A DNA stretch of 64,000 nucleotides from Conexibacter woesei DSM 14684 (GCF_000025265.1 NC_013739.1:6295370-6359369); one strand, 5' to 3'. Shown: positions 44,204 through 53,667, numbered from the stretch's first letter. Notes: generated by a model from the sequence alone, not told the origin. Numbers and translations are program-made.

Positions 44204-44866
44204 CTACTTCTCCGGCGTCGAGAAGCGGGCCGGGTACAGGTACTGGCCGATGCCGTCGAGCGGCTGGCCGGGGTCACGCGGCGAGAAGCGGCGCAGCTCG
44301 CTGTTGACGCTGTAACGGGCGCCGACGAGCACCTTGCCGTCCTCGATTCTCGTGTAGAAGCGATCGAGCGGGCGGACCGGCGGACCGCCCTCGCGAAGGC
44401 CGCGGAAGTCGTAGACGCCGCCATGACACGGGCAGAGGAACTTGCCGGCGGCGGGCGTGAAGCGGACCGGGCAGCCGAGGTGGTTGCAGCGCGTCGAGAT
44501 CGCGATGACCCGGTTGTACTGATCCTCGGTCTCGGTGTCGATCTGCGGGTTGCGGAGGCGGACGTACGCCGTCGTCTTGCCGGCCTCGCCGATCCCGTTC
44601 ACGATCGTGAAGACGCGCGGGATGTAGTCCTCTTCGTTGAAGTCGCCCAGCGCGCCGATGTCCTGCCACTGCATCTTCGTGCGCTCGAAGACCGGTCCTA
44701 TGGCGAAGCCGAGGGCCGGGAGCGCGAAGGCGGCGACGGCGACGCCGCCGAGACCCTGGGCGGTCACGTTCATGAACCGGCGGCGGGTGACGGTCTCTCC
44801 CTCGAACGCCCCGGGCATGCCCCGATCGGCGGTGTAGGGAGAGGATTTCTTGTGCTTGTCGCTCAC
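44204..44866 (-). CDS. qcrA: Rieske iron-sulfur subunit of the menaquinol-cytochrome c reductase
   Basis: 220 residues from the GTG at 44866, preferred over an upstream ATG because the text before it is not protein-like. The twin-arginine motif TRRRFMNV (about 27-34) starts a Tat-dependent membrane anchor (GGVAVAAFALPALGFAIGP). The 2Fe-2S cluster motifs are CNHLGCPV and CPCHGGVYD. It moves electrons from menaquinol to the cytochrome c domain. It is first of five genes: Rieske, cytochrome b, b/c fusion, menG and polyprenyl synthase. Confidence 0.95.
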   Translation of the reverse strand: MSDKHKKSSPYTADRGMPGAFEGETVTRRRFMNVTAQGLGGVAVAAFALPALGFAIGPVFERTKMQWQDIGALGDFNEEDYIPRVFTIVNGIGEAGKTTAYVRLRNPQIDTETEDQYNRVIAISTRCNHLGCPVRFTPAAGKFLCPCHGGVYDFRGLREGGPPVRPLDRFYTRIEDGKVLVGARYSVNSELRRFSPRDPGQPLDGIGQYLYPARFSTPEK

Positions 44867-44962
44867 GATGAGAGTCCGTATTGGCGAGCCGGATGGATCG
44901 CGGCGGGAACCATAGCGACAACGACACCCCGTGCGTCGCACGGGTGGCGTCCGCCCCAGCAG

Positions 44963-45493
44963 CTATGGGCGATCCGGGACTCCCGCAGCGTCGCGCAGAG
45001 CGGCGGCCGCGTCCACCTCCCCGGCGCGTGCGCGCTCCTTCGCGCGCGCGTGCGCGTCGGTGGAGCCGTCGCCGATCGCGGCGGCGGCGCTCGCCCAGGC
45101 GGCGTCAGCCAGCTCAGCGGCGTCCGTGCGGCCATCCGCGGCGTCAGCGTGAGCCTGCGCGCAGAGCGAGATCAGGTCGGCCAGCTCGGCGACCGCGTCG
45201 AGGTCCCCCAGCGCCGCGAGGCGGGCGAGCCCGAGCGCGTAGAGACGGTCGCCGCCGAGCAGCGCGAGGTCGGGGTCGTCCGGCTGCACGACGCGACCCT
45301 CGCCGTAGTGCAGGAGATAGCCCTCGCGGACCGCGGCGAGTACGAGTGCGTACTCCTCGGGCGCGCGTCGCGCGCGCGAGCCGGCGGCGGCCCGCGTCGT
45401 GTGCGGCTCGTCGGCCGGCGGCGCGACGAGCGCGTCCGCGAGCAGGCTGCGCTCGGCGCGCAGCTCGTCGGCGAGCCGTGCGAGCGCGCTCAC
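44963..45493 (-). CDS. hypothetical protein at the end of the hem operon
   Basis: 176 residues from a GTG at 45493 that overlaps the hemL stop in GTGA, so translation is likely coupled. It is Ala/Leu/Asp-rich and almost entirely helical; GSRARRAPEEYALVLAAVREGYLLHYGEGRVVQPDDPDLALLGGDRLYALGLARLAALGD is the most sequence-specific stretch. No signal peptide, membrane segment or cofactor motif is visible. Its coupling to hemL hints at a role linked to tetrapyrrole synthesis, but I do not recognise the family. Confidence 0.7.
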   Translation of the reverse strand: MSALARLADELRAERSLLADALVAPPADEPHTTRAAAGSRARRAPEEYALVLAAVREGYLLHYGEGRVVQPDDPDLALLGGDRLYALGLARLAALGDLDAVAELADLISLCAQAHADAADGRTDAAELADAAWASAAAAIGDGSTDAHARAKERARAGEVDAAAALRDAAGVPDRP

Positions 45494-46785
45494 GGTCCGA
45501 CCTCGGCGAACGCCGCGGCCGCCGCGGCGAGCGTGCGCTCGATCGCGTCGTCGTCGTGGGCGAGCGACGGGAACCATGCCTCGAACTGCGACGGCGGCGG
45601 GTAGACACCGCGCTTCAGCAGCGCACGGCACCAGGCCGCGTGCGCGTCGCGGTCGCAGGCGACGGCGCCGGCGTAGTCGCGGACCGGGTCGGCGGAGAAG
45701 AAGACGGTCAGCAGGCCAGGAACGGAGACGACCTGAACTGCGCGGCCGGCGGACGCGGCGGCGTCGTGCAGCCCGGCGGCGAGCCGTTCGGTGGTCGCCC
45801 CCAGCCGGGCGTAGGCGTCGTCGTCGAGCAGGCGCAGCGTCGCCAGGCCGGCCGCGACCGCGAGCGGGTTCCCGGACAGCGTCCCGGCCTGGTAGACGTC
45901 GCCGGCCGGCGCGATCCGCTCCATCAGCGCGCGCGGACCGGCGTAGGCGGCGGCGGGGACGCCGCCGCCAAGCACCTTGCCCATGATCGTCAGGTCGGCG
46001 CGCACGCCCGCACGCTCCTGCGCGCCGCCGCGCGCGACGCGGAAGCCGGTGATCACCTCATCGAGCACGAGCAGTGCGCCGGTGGCGTCGGCGCGCGCGC
46101 GCAGCAGCTCCAGGAAGCCGTCCGCGGGCGGGACCAGGCCCATGTTCGCCGGATAGGGCTCGGCGACGATCGCCGCCAGCTCGTGCGCCTCGGTCGCGGC
46201 GAGCAGCGCATCGGGGTCGTTCCACGGCACGATCACCGTCGCCGCGGTCGCCGCGGCGGGGACGCCGGGGCTCGCGGGAATGCCCTGCGTCGCGAGGCCG
46301 GAGCCGGCCTCCGCCAGCAGCCCGTCGACGTGCCCGTGGTAGGCACCTGAGAACTTGAGGATCGTCTCGCGGCCGGTCGCGGCACGCGCGAGCCGCAGCG
46401 CGCTCATCGACGCCTCGGTCCCCGACGACGTCATCCGCACCATCTCGACGGACGCGAAGCGCGCGACGACCTCCTCCGCCAGCTCGACCTCGCCGGCCGT
46501 CGGCGCGCCGAAGCTCGTCCCGCGCGCGGCGGCCTCGCCGACCGCCGCGACGACCTGCGGGTGCGCGTGGCCGTGGATCAGCGGACCCCACGAGCAGACG
46601 TAGTCGACGTAGCGGTTGCCGTCGGCGTCGACGATCTCGGGTCCCTCGCCGCGCGCGACGAAGATCGGGTCGCGGCCGATCGCACGCATCGCGCGCACCG
46701 GCGAGTTGACGCCTCCGGGCAGGACCCTCAGCGCCTCGGCGTACAGCGCGCTCGAGCGCGCGTCGTTCAGCGTCGGTTCGGACAT
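45490..46785 (-). CDS. hemL: glutamate-1-semialdehyde 2,1-aminomutase
   Basis: 431 residues. It converts glutamate 1-semialdehyde to 5-aminolevulinate in the C5 route to haem. Motifs: RVLPGGVNSPVRAM, DYVCSWGPLIHGHAHP, SSGTEASMSALRLARA, the FSGAYHGHVDG loop, LVLDEVITGFR and the PLP lysine in TIMGKVLGGG. hemB, the enzyme that uses two 5-aminolevulinate molecules, lies two genes upstream in the same operon; glutamyl-tRNA reductase and other hem genes are outside the window. Confidence 0.97.
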   Translation of the reverse strand: MSEPTLNDARSSALYAEALRVLPGGVNSPVRAMRAIGRDPIFVARGEGPEIVDADGNRYVDYVCSWGPLIHGHAHPQVVAAVGEAAARGTSFGAPTAGEVELAEEVVARFASVEMVRMTSSGTEASMSALRLARAATGRETILKFSGAYHGHVDGLLAEAGSGLATQGIPASPGVPAAATAATVIVPWNDPDALLAATEAHELAAIVAEPYPANMGLVPPADGFLELLRARADATGALLVLDEVITGFRVARGGAQERAGVRADLTIMGKVLGGGVPAAAYAGPRALMERIAPAGDVYQAGTLSGNPLAVAAGLATLRLLDDDAYARLGATTERLAAGLHDAAASAGRAVQVVSVPGLLTVFFSADPVRDYAGAVACDRDAHAAWCRALLKRGVYPPPSQFEAWFPSLAHDDDAIERTLAAAAAAFAEVGP

Positions 46786-46800
46786 CGGCGCGTCAGCGTC

Positions 46801-47886
46801 TCACACGCCGCCGTGCTCGCGCTCCCACGCCTTGAACTCGTCGGTGAAGTAGAGCAGCCGGATCTTCTTGAACTCCGTCGAGGAGTACAGCGTCGCGCGC
46901 TCCTCGATCGCGTGCGTCTCGGCGATCGAGTCGAGGATCGCGTCGCACTCCTCCTTCGAGCGGCCGTGGGCCATCGTGAAGACGGAGTAGGGCCAGTCCG
47001 CGTACGTCGGACGCTGATAGCAGTGGGAGATGCCGCGTACGGCGGCCATCTGGCGGCCGACGTCGAGGATCTGCTCCTCAGGCACCTTCCAGACGCCCAT
47101 GCCGTTCGCCGAGAAGCCGGCGCGGCGGTGGTAGAGGATCGCGGCGACGCGGCGCAGCAGCCCGCGCTCCTGCATCCCGGCGAGGTGGTCGAGCAGTCTC
47201 GCCTGGTCGATCCCGAGCGCCGCGGCAGCCGGCGCGTACGGCTCCTCGACGACGGGCAGGTCGCCCTGCAGCGTGCGGATCACGGCGACGTCGAAGTCGT
47301 CGTAGGGCTGCGGGTCGAGCTCGACCGGGTCGGCGGCGACGGCGGCGGTCGAGAGCGCTCTCGTGTCGCCCTCCATCTCGAGGTCCATGCGGATCTTGAA
47401 CAGCTTCAGCGTCGGCAGCTGCCGGACCGACTCGGCGCCCGCCTCGCGCGCCAGCACGTCGAGCGTGCCCTCCAGGCCGAGCTTCGAGTCCGGCTCGGTC
47501 GCGATCGTGAACCAGAGGTTGAAGTCGTGGTTGCGCAGGTAGTTGTGCGAGACGCCGGGGTGCGCGTTGATCACTCTCGCCGCGCGATGGGGGTTCTCGG
47601 CGTCGACCTTGGCGGCGACGAGCATCGACTCGTAGCCGAGCGCGCGCGTGTCGAAGATCGGCGTGACCTGGCGGATGATGCGCTGGTCGAGCAGGTGCTG
47701 GACGCGCTCCATCACGGTCGTCTCGTCGACCTCCGCCAGCTCGGCGACGTGCCGGTACGGGCGCGGCTGGAGCGGGAACTTGCCCTGCATCAGGTTGAGC
47801 AGCCGCTTGTCGAGCTCGTCGAGCGGGATCGCCGCGCCGTATCTGCGGCTGCGGAGCTTGGGGGTCGCCTGGCCGGCTTTGGTCAT
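46801..47886 (-). CDS. fused AhbA/AhbB (Lrp-like) siroheme-decarboxylase-type protein
   Basis: 361 residues made of two tandem Lrp/AsnC-like units. Unit 1 (about 20-165) has a helix-turn-helix ([18 protein letters not shown]) and [15 protein letters not shown]; unit 2 (about 190-361) has a second helix-turn-helix-like part and [21 protein letters not shown]. The paired SHNY/SHCYxRP signatures are those of AhbB/AhbA and NirDLGH, which remove acetate side chains of siroheme on the way to haem or haem d1. Fusion of both halves in one chain inside hemB-hemL is notable. A haem-sensing regulator is the alternative. Its start overlaps the hemB stop by 4 bp. Confidence 0.78.
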   Translation of the reverse strand: MTKAGQATPKLRSRRYGAAIPLDELDKRLLNLMQGKFPLQPRPYRHVAELAEVDETTVMERVQHLLDQRIIRQVTPIFDTRALGYESMLVAAKVDAENPHRAARVINAHPGVSHNYLRNHDFNLWFTIATEPDSKLGLEGTLDVLAREAGAESVRQLPTLKLFKIRMDLEMEGDTRALSTAAVAADPVELDPQPYDDFDVAVIRTLQGDLPVVEEPYAPAAAALGIDQARLLDHLAGMQERGLLRRVAAILYHRRAGFSANGMGVWKVPEEQILDVGRQMAAVRGISHCYQRPTYADWPYSVFTMAHGRSKEECDAILDSIAETHAIEERATLYSSTEFKKIRLLYFTDEFKAWEREHGGV

Positions 47887-48866
47887 GTCGCCTCCTGGAG
47901 CCAGCGGGCGGCGTCCTTGGCGTGGTAGGTGATGACGATGTCCGCGCCGGCCCGGCGGATCGCGGTGAGGGTCTCGAGCACGGTGGCGCGCTCGTCGAGA
48001 TGGCCGGCGGCAGCTGCCGCCTTGACCATCGCGTACTCGCCGCTGACGTTGTAGGCGACGAGCGGAAGGTTGTGGGCGTCCTTGACGCGGCGGATCACGT
48101 CGAGATAGGCGAGCGCGGGTTTGACCATCAACAGGTCGGCGCCCTCCTCGACGTCGAGCGCGACCTCGCGCAGCGCCTCGTCGCCGTTGGCGGGATCCAT
48201 CTGGTAGCTGCGGCGGTCGCCGAACGACGGCGTCGAGTCGGCCGCCTCGCGGAACGGCCCGTAGTACGCCGAGGCGAACTTGGCCGAGTAGGCGAGGATC
48301 GGCAGATCGCTGAAGCCGGCCTCGTCGAGCGCGCCGCGCAGCACCCCGACGCGCCCGTCCATCATGTCGCTCGGCGCGATCACGTCGGCGCCGGCGCGCG
48401 CGTGCGAGACGGCGGTGCGCGCGAGCAGCTCGAGCGACGCGTCGTTGTCGACGCGTCCGTCGTCGCGCACCACGCCGCAGTGGCCGTGGCTGGTGTACTC
48501 GCAGAGGCAGAGGTCGGGGATCACGAGCAGGTCCGGGTGGGCGTCCTTGATCGCGCGGATCGCGAGCTGGACGACGCCCTCGTCGTCCCAGGCGCCGGAG
48601 CCCTCCTCGTCCTTCTGGTCCGGGATGCCGAACAGCATCACGGCCGGGATCCCGAGCGCGGCCGCCTCGCCGGCCTCGGTGACGGCGTGGTCGATCGACA
48701 GCCGTGCGACGCCGGGCATCGCGGCGATCGGCTCGCGGCGGTCGCTGCCGTGCGTGACGAACAGCGGGAGCACGAAGTCGCCGGCGTCGAGCTGCGTCTC
48801 GCGCACCAGCCCCCGCAGCGCTCCCGTGCGCCGCAGCCGGCGCAGGCGGGTGAGGGGAAAGGCCAT
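47883..48866 (-). CDS. hemB: porphobilinogen synthase (delta-aminolevulinate dehydratase)
   Basis: 327 residues. It joins two 5-aminolevulinates into porphobilinogen. [17 protein letters not shown] and VLPLFV begin the chain; [12 protein letters not shown] is the cysteine-rich metal site, [14 protein letters not shown] and [17 protein letters not shown] carry the first Schiff-base lysine, and [11 protein letters not shown] the second. It is first in the hemB-AhbAB-hemL-hypothetical unit. A TATCCT hexamer ends 8 nt before the ATG and there is no ribosome-binding site, so the mRNA is likely leaderless. Confidence 0.97.
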   Translation of the reverse strand: MAFPLTRLRRLRRTGALRGLVRETQLDAGDFVLPLFVTHGSDRREPIAAMPGVARLSIDHAVTEAGEAAALGIPAVMLFGIPDQKDEEGSGAWDDEGVVQLAIRAIKDAHPDLLVIPDLCLCEYTSHGHCGVVRDDGRVDNDASLELLARTAVSHARAGADVIAPSDMMDGRVGVLRGALDEAGFSDLPILAYSAKFASAYYGPFREAADSTPSFGDRRSYQMDPANGDEALREVALDVEEGADLLMVKPALAYLDVIRRVKDAHNLPLVAYNVSGEYAMVKAAAAAGHLDERATVLETLTAIRRAGADIVITYHAKDAARWLQEAT

Positions 48867-48874
48867 CCCGGACC

Positions 48875-48880
48875 AGGATA
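48875..48880 (-). promoter_or_regulatory. -10 element of the hem operon
   Basis: TATCCT on the minus strand ends 8 nt before the hemB ATG at 48866; transcription would begin at or next to the start codon. Confidence 0.55.
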
Positions 48881-48924
48881 ACGGCGCGCTCTTGCGGCCC
48901 CGCGCCGAGCCGCTTTTCGGCCGG

Positions 48925-50268
48925 CTACGCGAAGCGCCGCAGCGCGACCCGCGCGATCACGGTGTACGCGACCGCGAGCGCGGCGAGGTGCAGCAGCGAC
49001 GTGACGAGCGTGCCGGGCGCGTCGTTGACCGCGATGTCGAGCGCCTCGACCGTAGCCTTGAACGGGAAGATCGCGCAGATCACCGTTATGACGTCGTAGG
49101 CCCAGCCTGAGACCGAGCCGCTCGGCACGAGCGCGAAGAAGGCGATCGGGAGCGACATCGTGAACGCGAGCAGCGACGCGGCGCGCACCTCGCGCGCGAG
49201 CCCGCCGACGGCGACCCCGAGCGCCGCGAACGCGATCCCTCCGAGCGCGAGCGCGGGCAGCCACAGCGGCATCCGCGCGAAGTCCAGCTCGACCCAGAAG
49301 AGGCCGAGGCCGAGCAGCAGCGCGAACGTCACGAGGAACGAGCAGCCCGCCGCGAGCCCGATCTTCTCCAGCAGCAGGCCGGCGCGCGAGACGAGCCCGC
49401 GCACGAGGCGTGTGAACGCATGTTCCTCACGTTCGAGCGCGAGCAGCCCGGACGCGAGCAGGACCGTCAGGAACATCAGCGAGACGGTCACGGCGACCGC
49501 GATCGCGTACCGGTCCAGCGGCGTGCGTCTGCCGCCGATCACCGTCTGTCTGACGGCGATCGGCTCGCCGACCGAGCGGAGGACCTGGGTCGAGACGCCG
49601 AGGTTGTTGATCGCGAGCGTCGCGAAGCGGTCGACCTGCTCCAGCGCCGCGCGCGACGGCGACCCTCTCGGCAGCGTGGAGATGACGCCGTCGATGATCC
49701 GCTCGGAGTTGCGCAGGCCGAGGATCGGCACCTTGCGGCCGAGGATTCTGATCGACCCGCCGTCGAGCAGCATGTCGATGTAGCCGACCGTGACCTCCTC
49801 GTATTTCTTCGCGAGCGCGTCGTTCGCGTCCGCCATCCGCGCCTTGATCACCGACTCGACGAACTGCTGCTTGACCGGGTCCTGGCCGTTGTAGGCGACC
49901 TCGATCGTCGGCTGCTGGCGGCCCGTCGCCAGCTGGTCGGCGATGCCGGGCGGGAGGATCACCGCTGCCAGCACCTTGCCGTCCCTCGCCAGCTGCAGCG
50001 CCTCCGCGCGCGAGTCGGCATGGATCACGTCGACCGATCTGGTCAGCTCCGGCAGGTACTCGTCGGCGTTGACCGACGAGCCGCCGACGTCGAACGTGCG
50101 CTGCTCCTTCGGGACCTCGTTGTAGAGCGCTATCGACGGATTGCCCGGGCCGCGCGAGAGCGCGGCGCCGATCAGCAGCGCGATCACGATCGGGTAGATC
50201 ACGAGCAGCGCGACGAGCAGCGGCGAGCGCCGCAGGATCTGGAGGTCCTTCAGCAGCAGCCAGCGCAC
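48925..50268 (-). CDS. ABC-2 type exporter permease
   Basis: 447 residues from a GTG at 50268, two bases after the ATPase stop. The layout is that of ABC-2/YhgE-like permeases: a basic start ([14 protein letters not shown]), helix 1, a large extracytoplasmic domain of about 230 residues, then five helices with [20 protein letters not shown] before the third. With the ATPase it should form an exporter of a drug, lipid or polymer; the cargo is not evident. AGA arginine codons are frequent in the outer domain. Confidence 0.9.
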   Translation of the reverse strand: MRWLLLKDLQILRRSPLLVALLVIYPIVIALLIGAALSRGPGNPSIALYNEVPKEQRTFDVGGSSVNADEYLPELTRSVDVIHADSRAEALQLARDGKVLAAVILPPGIADQLATGRQQPTIEVAYNGQDPVKQQFVESVIKARMADANDALAKKYEEVTVGYIDMLLDGGSIRILGRKVPILGLRNSERIIDGVISTLPRGSPSRAALEQVDRFATLAINNLGVSTQVLRSVGEPIAVRQTVIGGRRTPLDRYAIAVAVTVSLMFLTVLLASGLLALEREEHAFTRLVRGLVSRAGLLLEKIGLAAGCSFLVTFALLLGLGLFWVELDFARMPLWLPALALGGIAFAALGVAVGGLAREVRAASLLAFTMSLPIAFFALVPSGSVSGWAYDVITVICAIFPFKATVEALDIAVNDAPGTLVTSLLHLAALAVAYTVIARVALRRFA

Positions 50269-50270
50269 CG

Positions 50271-51002
50271 TCAGTGCCCGCGCTCGTGCAGGAAGCGGAC
50301 GAACGCGGCCTCGAAGTCGCGCGGGCCGGCGGCGGCGCCGCCGACCATCTCCTCCAGCTGCTTCGGCGTGCCGCCGAACAGCAGCTCGCCGTCGGCGAGC
50401 ACGAGCACGCGGTCGGCGTAGCGCTCGGCCTCCTGCACGTTGTGCGTCGAGTAGACGACCGTCGTCCCACCTGCGGCGAGGCGCCCGACGAACTCCCACA
50501 GCCGCTCGCGCTGGCGCGGGTCCAGCGACGAGGAGGGCTCGTCGAGCAGCAGGACCGGCGGCGCGGCGAGCAGGCCGACCGCGATGTTGACGCGCTGCTG
50601 GTTGCCGCCCGAGAGGCGGCCGACCTCGTCGTCGGCGCGATCCTCCAGCGCGGTCTGCTCCAGCATCCGCGTGACCGCTGCGTTGGCGTCGGGCACGCGC
50701 TCCAACCGGGCGAACAGCCGCAGGTTCTCCGCCACCGACAGCTTCGAGTAGACCGCCGGCTGCTGCGGCACCCAGCCGATCTCGCGCGGCGGGCGGGAGA
50801 CGCTGCCGCTGTCGGGCGACTGGATGCCGGCGAGGATCGACAGCATCGTCGTCTTGCCGGCACCGTTGGGCCCGATCAGCGCGACGAGCTCCCCGGCCGC
50901 GGCGTCGAAGCTCACGTCGTGCAGCGCGACGCGCTCGCCGTAGCGCTTCGTCAGGGCCGCGACCGTCAATGCGGGCGGAGCGTCGATCGCGACGTCAGGC
51001 AT
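50271..51002 (-). CDS. ABC transporter ATP-binding protein (ABC-2 exporter)
   Basis: 243 residues. Walker A is GPNGAGKTTM, the Q loop lies in GWVPQQPAVY, the signature is RLSGGNQQRVNIA, Walker B is VLLLDEPSSSLD and the switch histidine is in STHNVQEA. The short accessory C-terminus (LFGGTPKQLEEMVGG) fits the CcmA/ABC-2 family. The permease follows 2 bp downstream. It is divergent from the YmdB-type gene; 100 bp separate the two starts. Confidence 0.95.
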   Translation of the reverse strand: MPDVAIDAPPALTVAALTKRYGERVALHDVSFDAAAGELVALIGPNGAGKTTMLSILAGIQSPDSGSVSRPPREIGWVPQQPAVYSKLSVAENLRLFARLERVPDANAAVTRMLEQTALEDRADDEVGRLSGGNQQRVNIAVGLLAAPPVLLLDEPSSSLDPRQRERLWEFVGRLAAGGTTVVYSTHNVQEAERYADRVLVLADGELLFGGTPKQLEEMVGGAAAGPRDFEAAFVRFLHERGH

Positions 51003-51090
51003 CCGCGAAGGCTAACCGCGCGTCGCATTGCGAGTTCCACATCCGCCGCGACGGCTCCGGCCGCACGGGGAGCTCGCGGTCGCGCACTGG

Positions 51091-51096
51091 TATACA
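51091..51096 (+). promoter_or_regulatory. -10 element of the YmdB-type gene
   Basis: TATACA ends 6 nt before the ATG at 51103, with no ribosome-binding site, so the transcript would start at the ATG. Confidence 0.55.
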
Positions 51097-51102
51097 CGCC
51101 GG

Positions 51103-51894
51103 ATGAACATCCTCTTCGTCGGCGACGTCGTCGGCAGCACAGGACGGCGGCTGCTGCTGCACCTGTTGCCCGAGCTGCGCGAGCGACACGACGCGACGTT
51201 CGTCGTCGTCAACGGCGAGAACGTCGCCGGCGGCGTCGGGATCACCCCCAAGAACGCTGACGAGCTGTTCGACGCCGGCGTCGACGTGATCACGCTCGGC
51301 AACCACACCTACCGGCAGCGCGCGATCTATCCGTACCTCGACGCGCAGGAGCGGATCCTGCGACCGGCGAACTTCCTCAAGAGCCAGCCGGGCCACGGCA
51401 GCTGCGTCGTCGAGCGCGCGGGGATCCGGCTCGGCGTCGTCAACCTCTCCGGCAACCTCTTCCTGAGAGCGGGCCGGCCGGCCTTCTCCGAGGCCGACGC
51501 GGCACTGCACGGGCTGCGCGGCAAGGTCGACCACGTGCTCGTCGACATGCACGCCGAGGCGACGAGCGAGAAGGTCGCGATGGGCTGGCACCTCGACGGC
51601 CGCGTCACCGCCGTCGTCGGCACCCACACGCACGTGCCGACGGCCGACGCGCGCGTGCTGCCCGGGGGTACCGCCTACATCACCGACGTCGGCATGACGG
51701 GCGCGCGCGGCGGCGTGATCGGCGTCAAGCGCGAGCAGGCGGTCGAGGCGCTCGTGACGCAGATGCCGACGCGCTTCGAGCCGTCCGACGACGATCCGTG
51801 GCTGATGGGCGTCGTCGTGAAGGCGACGTCGTCAGCGCTGCGCGCCGACGGGATCGAGCAGCTGCTCGTTCCCGCCCCCGCCGGCTTCCGCTGA
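51103..51894 (+). CDS. YmdB-type calcineurin-like phosphodiesterase (TIGR00282)
   Basis: 263 residues from the ATG at 51103. The metal-site motifs are complete: FVGDVVGSTGR, NGENVAGGVGI, TLGNHTY, DMHAEATSEK and VVGTHTHVPTADARVLPGGTAYITDVGMTG. The Bacillus homologue hydrolyses cyclic nucleotides and affects biofilm formation and RNA levels. The gene is usually near rny; here it is divergent from an ABC exporter. Its 3' end overlaps the converging glycosyltransferase gene by 63 bp, a long antisense overlap. Confidence 0.93.
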   Translation: MNILFVGDVVGSTGRRLLLHLLPELRERHDATFVVVNGENVAGGVGITPKNADELFDAGVDVITLGNHTYRQRAIYPYLDAQERILRPANFLKSQPGHGSCVVERAGIRLGVVNLSGNLFLRAGRPAFSEADAALHGLRGKVDHVLVDMHAEATSEKVAMGWHLDGRVTAVVGTHTHVPTADARVLPGGTAYITDVGMTGARGGVIGVKREQAVEALVTQMPTRFEPSDDDPWLMGVVVKATSSALRADGIEQLLVPAPAGFR

Positions 51895-53667
51895 GGCGGC
51901 AGGGCCGGCGCCCGCGGCGCTCGACCCGGCGCCGGCCGCCGGCTCGCCGTAGCGGCCGAGCAGCGCGACCATCACGAGCGGGAAGAACCATGCGATGTAG
52001 AGGTAGAACCAGTAGGTCAGGCTGAGCTGGAGCGCGATCAGGACCGCCGCTCCGAACGCCGCGACCTGGATCAGCGTGCGCCGCCGCGGGACGAACGCGA
52101 GCGCCAGCGCGAACGCGATCGCCGCAAGCTGCACCGCCGTCTGGAGCGTGTCGAGCCCGCCCCACAGGCCCCATATCGAGAACGGCGAGCCGCGATCGCG
52201 CTGGAACCCGAGCGTGTGGTCCCAGAACGTGCGCCAGTTGCCCTCCAGGATCACCGGCAGCATCGCGAGCGCCCCGACGACGAGGAAGCCGGCGGCGTAG
52301 GCGAGCAGCGCGCGCGGGCCGCGGCGCGGCGCCTGCTCGCCGGCCGGGATCGCGTCGACCGGCGTGCGAGCGAGCAGCGGCGCGAGCGCCAACGGGGCGA
52401 ACTTCGTCAGGCCCGCGAGCACCGCGAGCGCGCCGCGCGCCGCCGGCCGCGCCGCGACGAGCAGCGTGCAGACAACCAGCAGCGAGACGAGCGCGTCGTT
52501 GCCGTTCGTGTTCGAGACGTAGAGCGTGAACGGGAACGCCGCCCACACGTAGGCGAGCACGATCCCGAGCGACGGACCGCGGATCCGCCGGCCGAGCAGG
52601 AACAGCGCGGCCATCGTGAGCAGGTCGAAGACGACGGCGGCGGCGTGCGCGGCCGGCAGGTCGTCCCATCTGCCGCTCCAGCCGAAGACGCGCTCGAACG
52701 GGATGTACGCGACGTAGTTGACCGGACCGTACGTGTCGCCGTGGGCGTTGTCCTTCGGCCACGTCCCGTACAGCGACTCGCCTTCGACGAGCCGGTTCGC
52801 GCCGATCACGCCGGAGTAGCCGACGTCGATCACGTTCGAGTTCGTCACGTTGAGGCCGACGCGGAAGCCGACCAGGAAGACGAGCGCGACCGCCAGCCAC
52901 GAGACGGGCACGAGCAGCTTCAGCGGTTCCGGTCGCCCGCCGCGGCGGGCGACGATCAGCATTCGCAGCAGCAGGTAGAGCAGCGGCGGATAGACGAGCG
53001 GCGCCGACAGCCCGATCCGCGCGTCGTTGAAGAACGCGAGCGAGACGGAGAAGCTCAGCAGCACGAGCAGGTCGACGTGCAGCCACGACGGTCGCCGCCG
53101 CCACGGCACGAACGGCAGCACGAACAGGACGCACATCGGGATCCACACGTACCACGCGTTCACGCGCCGGCCGAACGCGCCCTCGTAGCCGCGGGCCATC
53201 GTCCACGGCACCTGGTAGCCGGTCCACGCCTCCTGGACGCCGCCGGTCAGGTCGTCGAGCGTCACCTGGCCGATCTCGATCCGCTCGCCGCGCGAGAAGT
53301 AGCTCACCTGCCACTGCGTCGCACCCTTCGTGTACGCCGTCGAGTAGGAGCCGGGATGCTCTCGCACCGTCTTTCTGATTTTCGCGACGGCGTCGGCGAT
53401 CGCGGTCGCCTGTCTGGCGGTGAGGCGGTGACCGGGCGGCGGGATCGACGGGCTCGGCGGCGTCGCGAGCGCGTTCGGGTCGGTCGCGGTCGGCGTCGAT
53501 CTCGGCGCCGTCGTCGCGCTCGTCGCACCGGAGCTGCCGACGGCGGCCGGCTTGACGAGCGGCGGCGGGGGTGCGGCGGACGTCAGCGTGCTCGTCGTCT
53601 GAGCGGGGGCGGCTGCGGCTGTCGCGAGCAGCACGACCGCGGCGATGAGCGCCGCGGCCCACCTCAT
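51832..53667 (-). CDS. polytopic membrane glycosyltransferase (GT-C type) with exported N-terminal domain
   Basis: 611 residues from an ATG at 53667 overlapping the gtrA stop (ATGA). A signal-type helix and a Ser/Thr/Pro-rich linker (25-80) lead to a small exported domain of about 80 residues (RLTARQATAIADAVAKI...YSTAYTKGATQWQVSYF), then about eleven helices. GVIGANRLVEGESLYG and HGDTYGPVNYVAYIPF resemble the first loop of GT87/GT39-like polyprenol-dependent transferases. It likely transfers a sugar from a lipid carrier outside the membrane; GtrA next to it would flip that carrier. Its C-terminus overlaps the YmdB-type gene. Confidence 0.82.
   Translation of the reverse strand: MRWAAALIAAVVLLATAAAAPAQTTSTLTSAAPPPPLVKPAAVGSSGATSATTAPRSTPTATDPNALATPPSPSIPPPGHRLTARQATAIADAVAKIRKTVREHPGSYSTAYTKGATQWQVSYFSRGERIEIGQVTLDDLTGGVQEAWTGYQVPWTMARGYEGAFGRRVNAWYVWIPMCVLFVLPFVPWRRRPSWLHVDLLVLLSFSVSLAFFNDARIGLSAPLVYPPLLYLLLRMLIVARRGGRPEPLKLLVPVSWLAVALVFLVGFRVGLNVTNSNVIDVGYSGVIGANRLVEGESLYGTWPKDNAHGDTYGPVNYVAYIPFERVFGWSGRWDDLPAAHAAAVVFDLLTMAALFLLGRRIRGPSLGIVLAYVWAAFPFTLYVSNTNGNDALVSLLVVCTLLVAARPAARGALAVLAGLTKFAPLALAPLLARTPVDAIPAGEQAPRRGPRALLAYAAGFLVVGALAMLPVILEGNWRTFWDHTLGFQRDRGSPFSIWGLWGGLDTLQTAVQLAAIAFALALAFVPRRRTLIQVAAFGAAVLIALQLSLTYWFYLYIAWFFPLVMVALLGRYGEPAAGAGSSAAGAGPAASAEAGGGGNEQLLDPVGAQR

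Noticed and set aside
43325..45604. A 759-codon plus-strand open frame
   Set aside because: It is antisense to cytochrome b, the Rieske gene and their neighbours; composition is non-protein-like.
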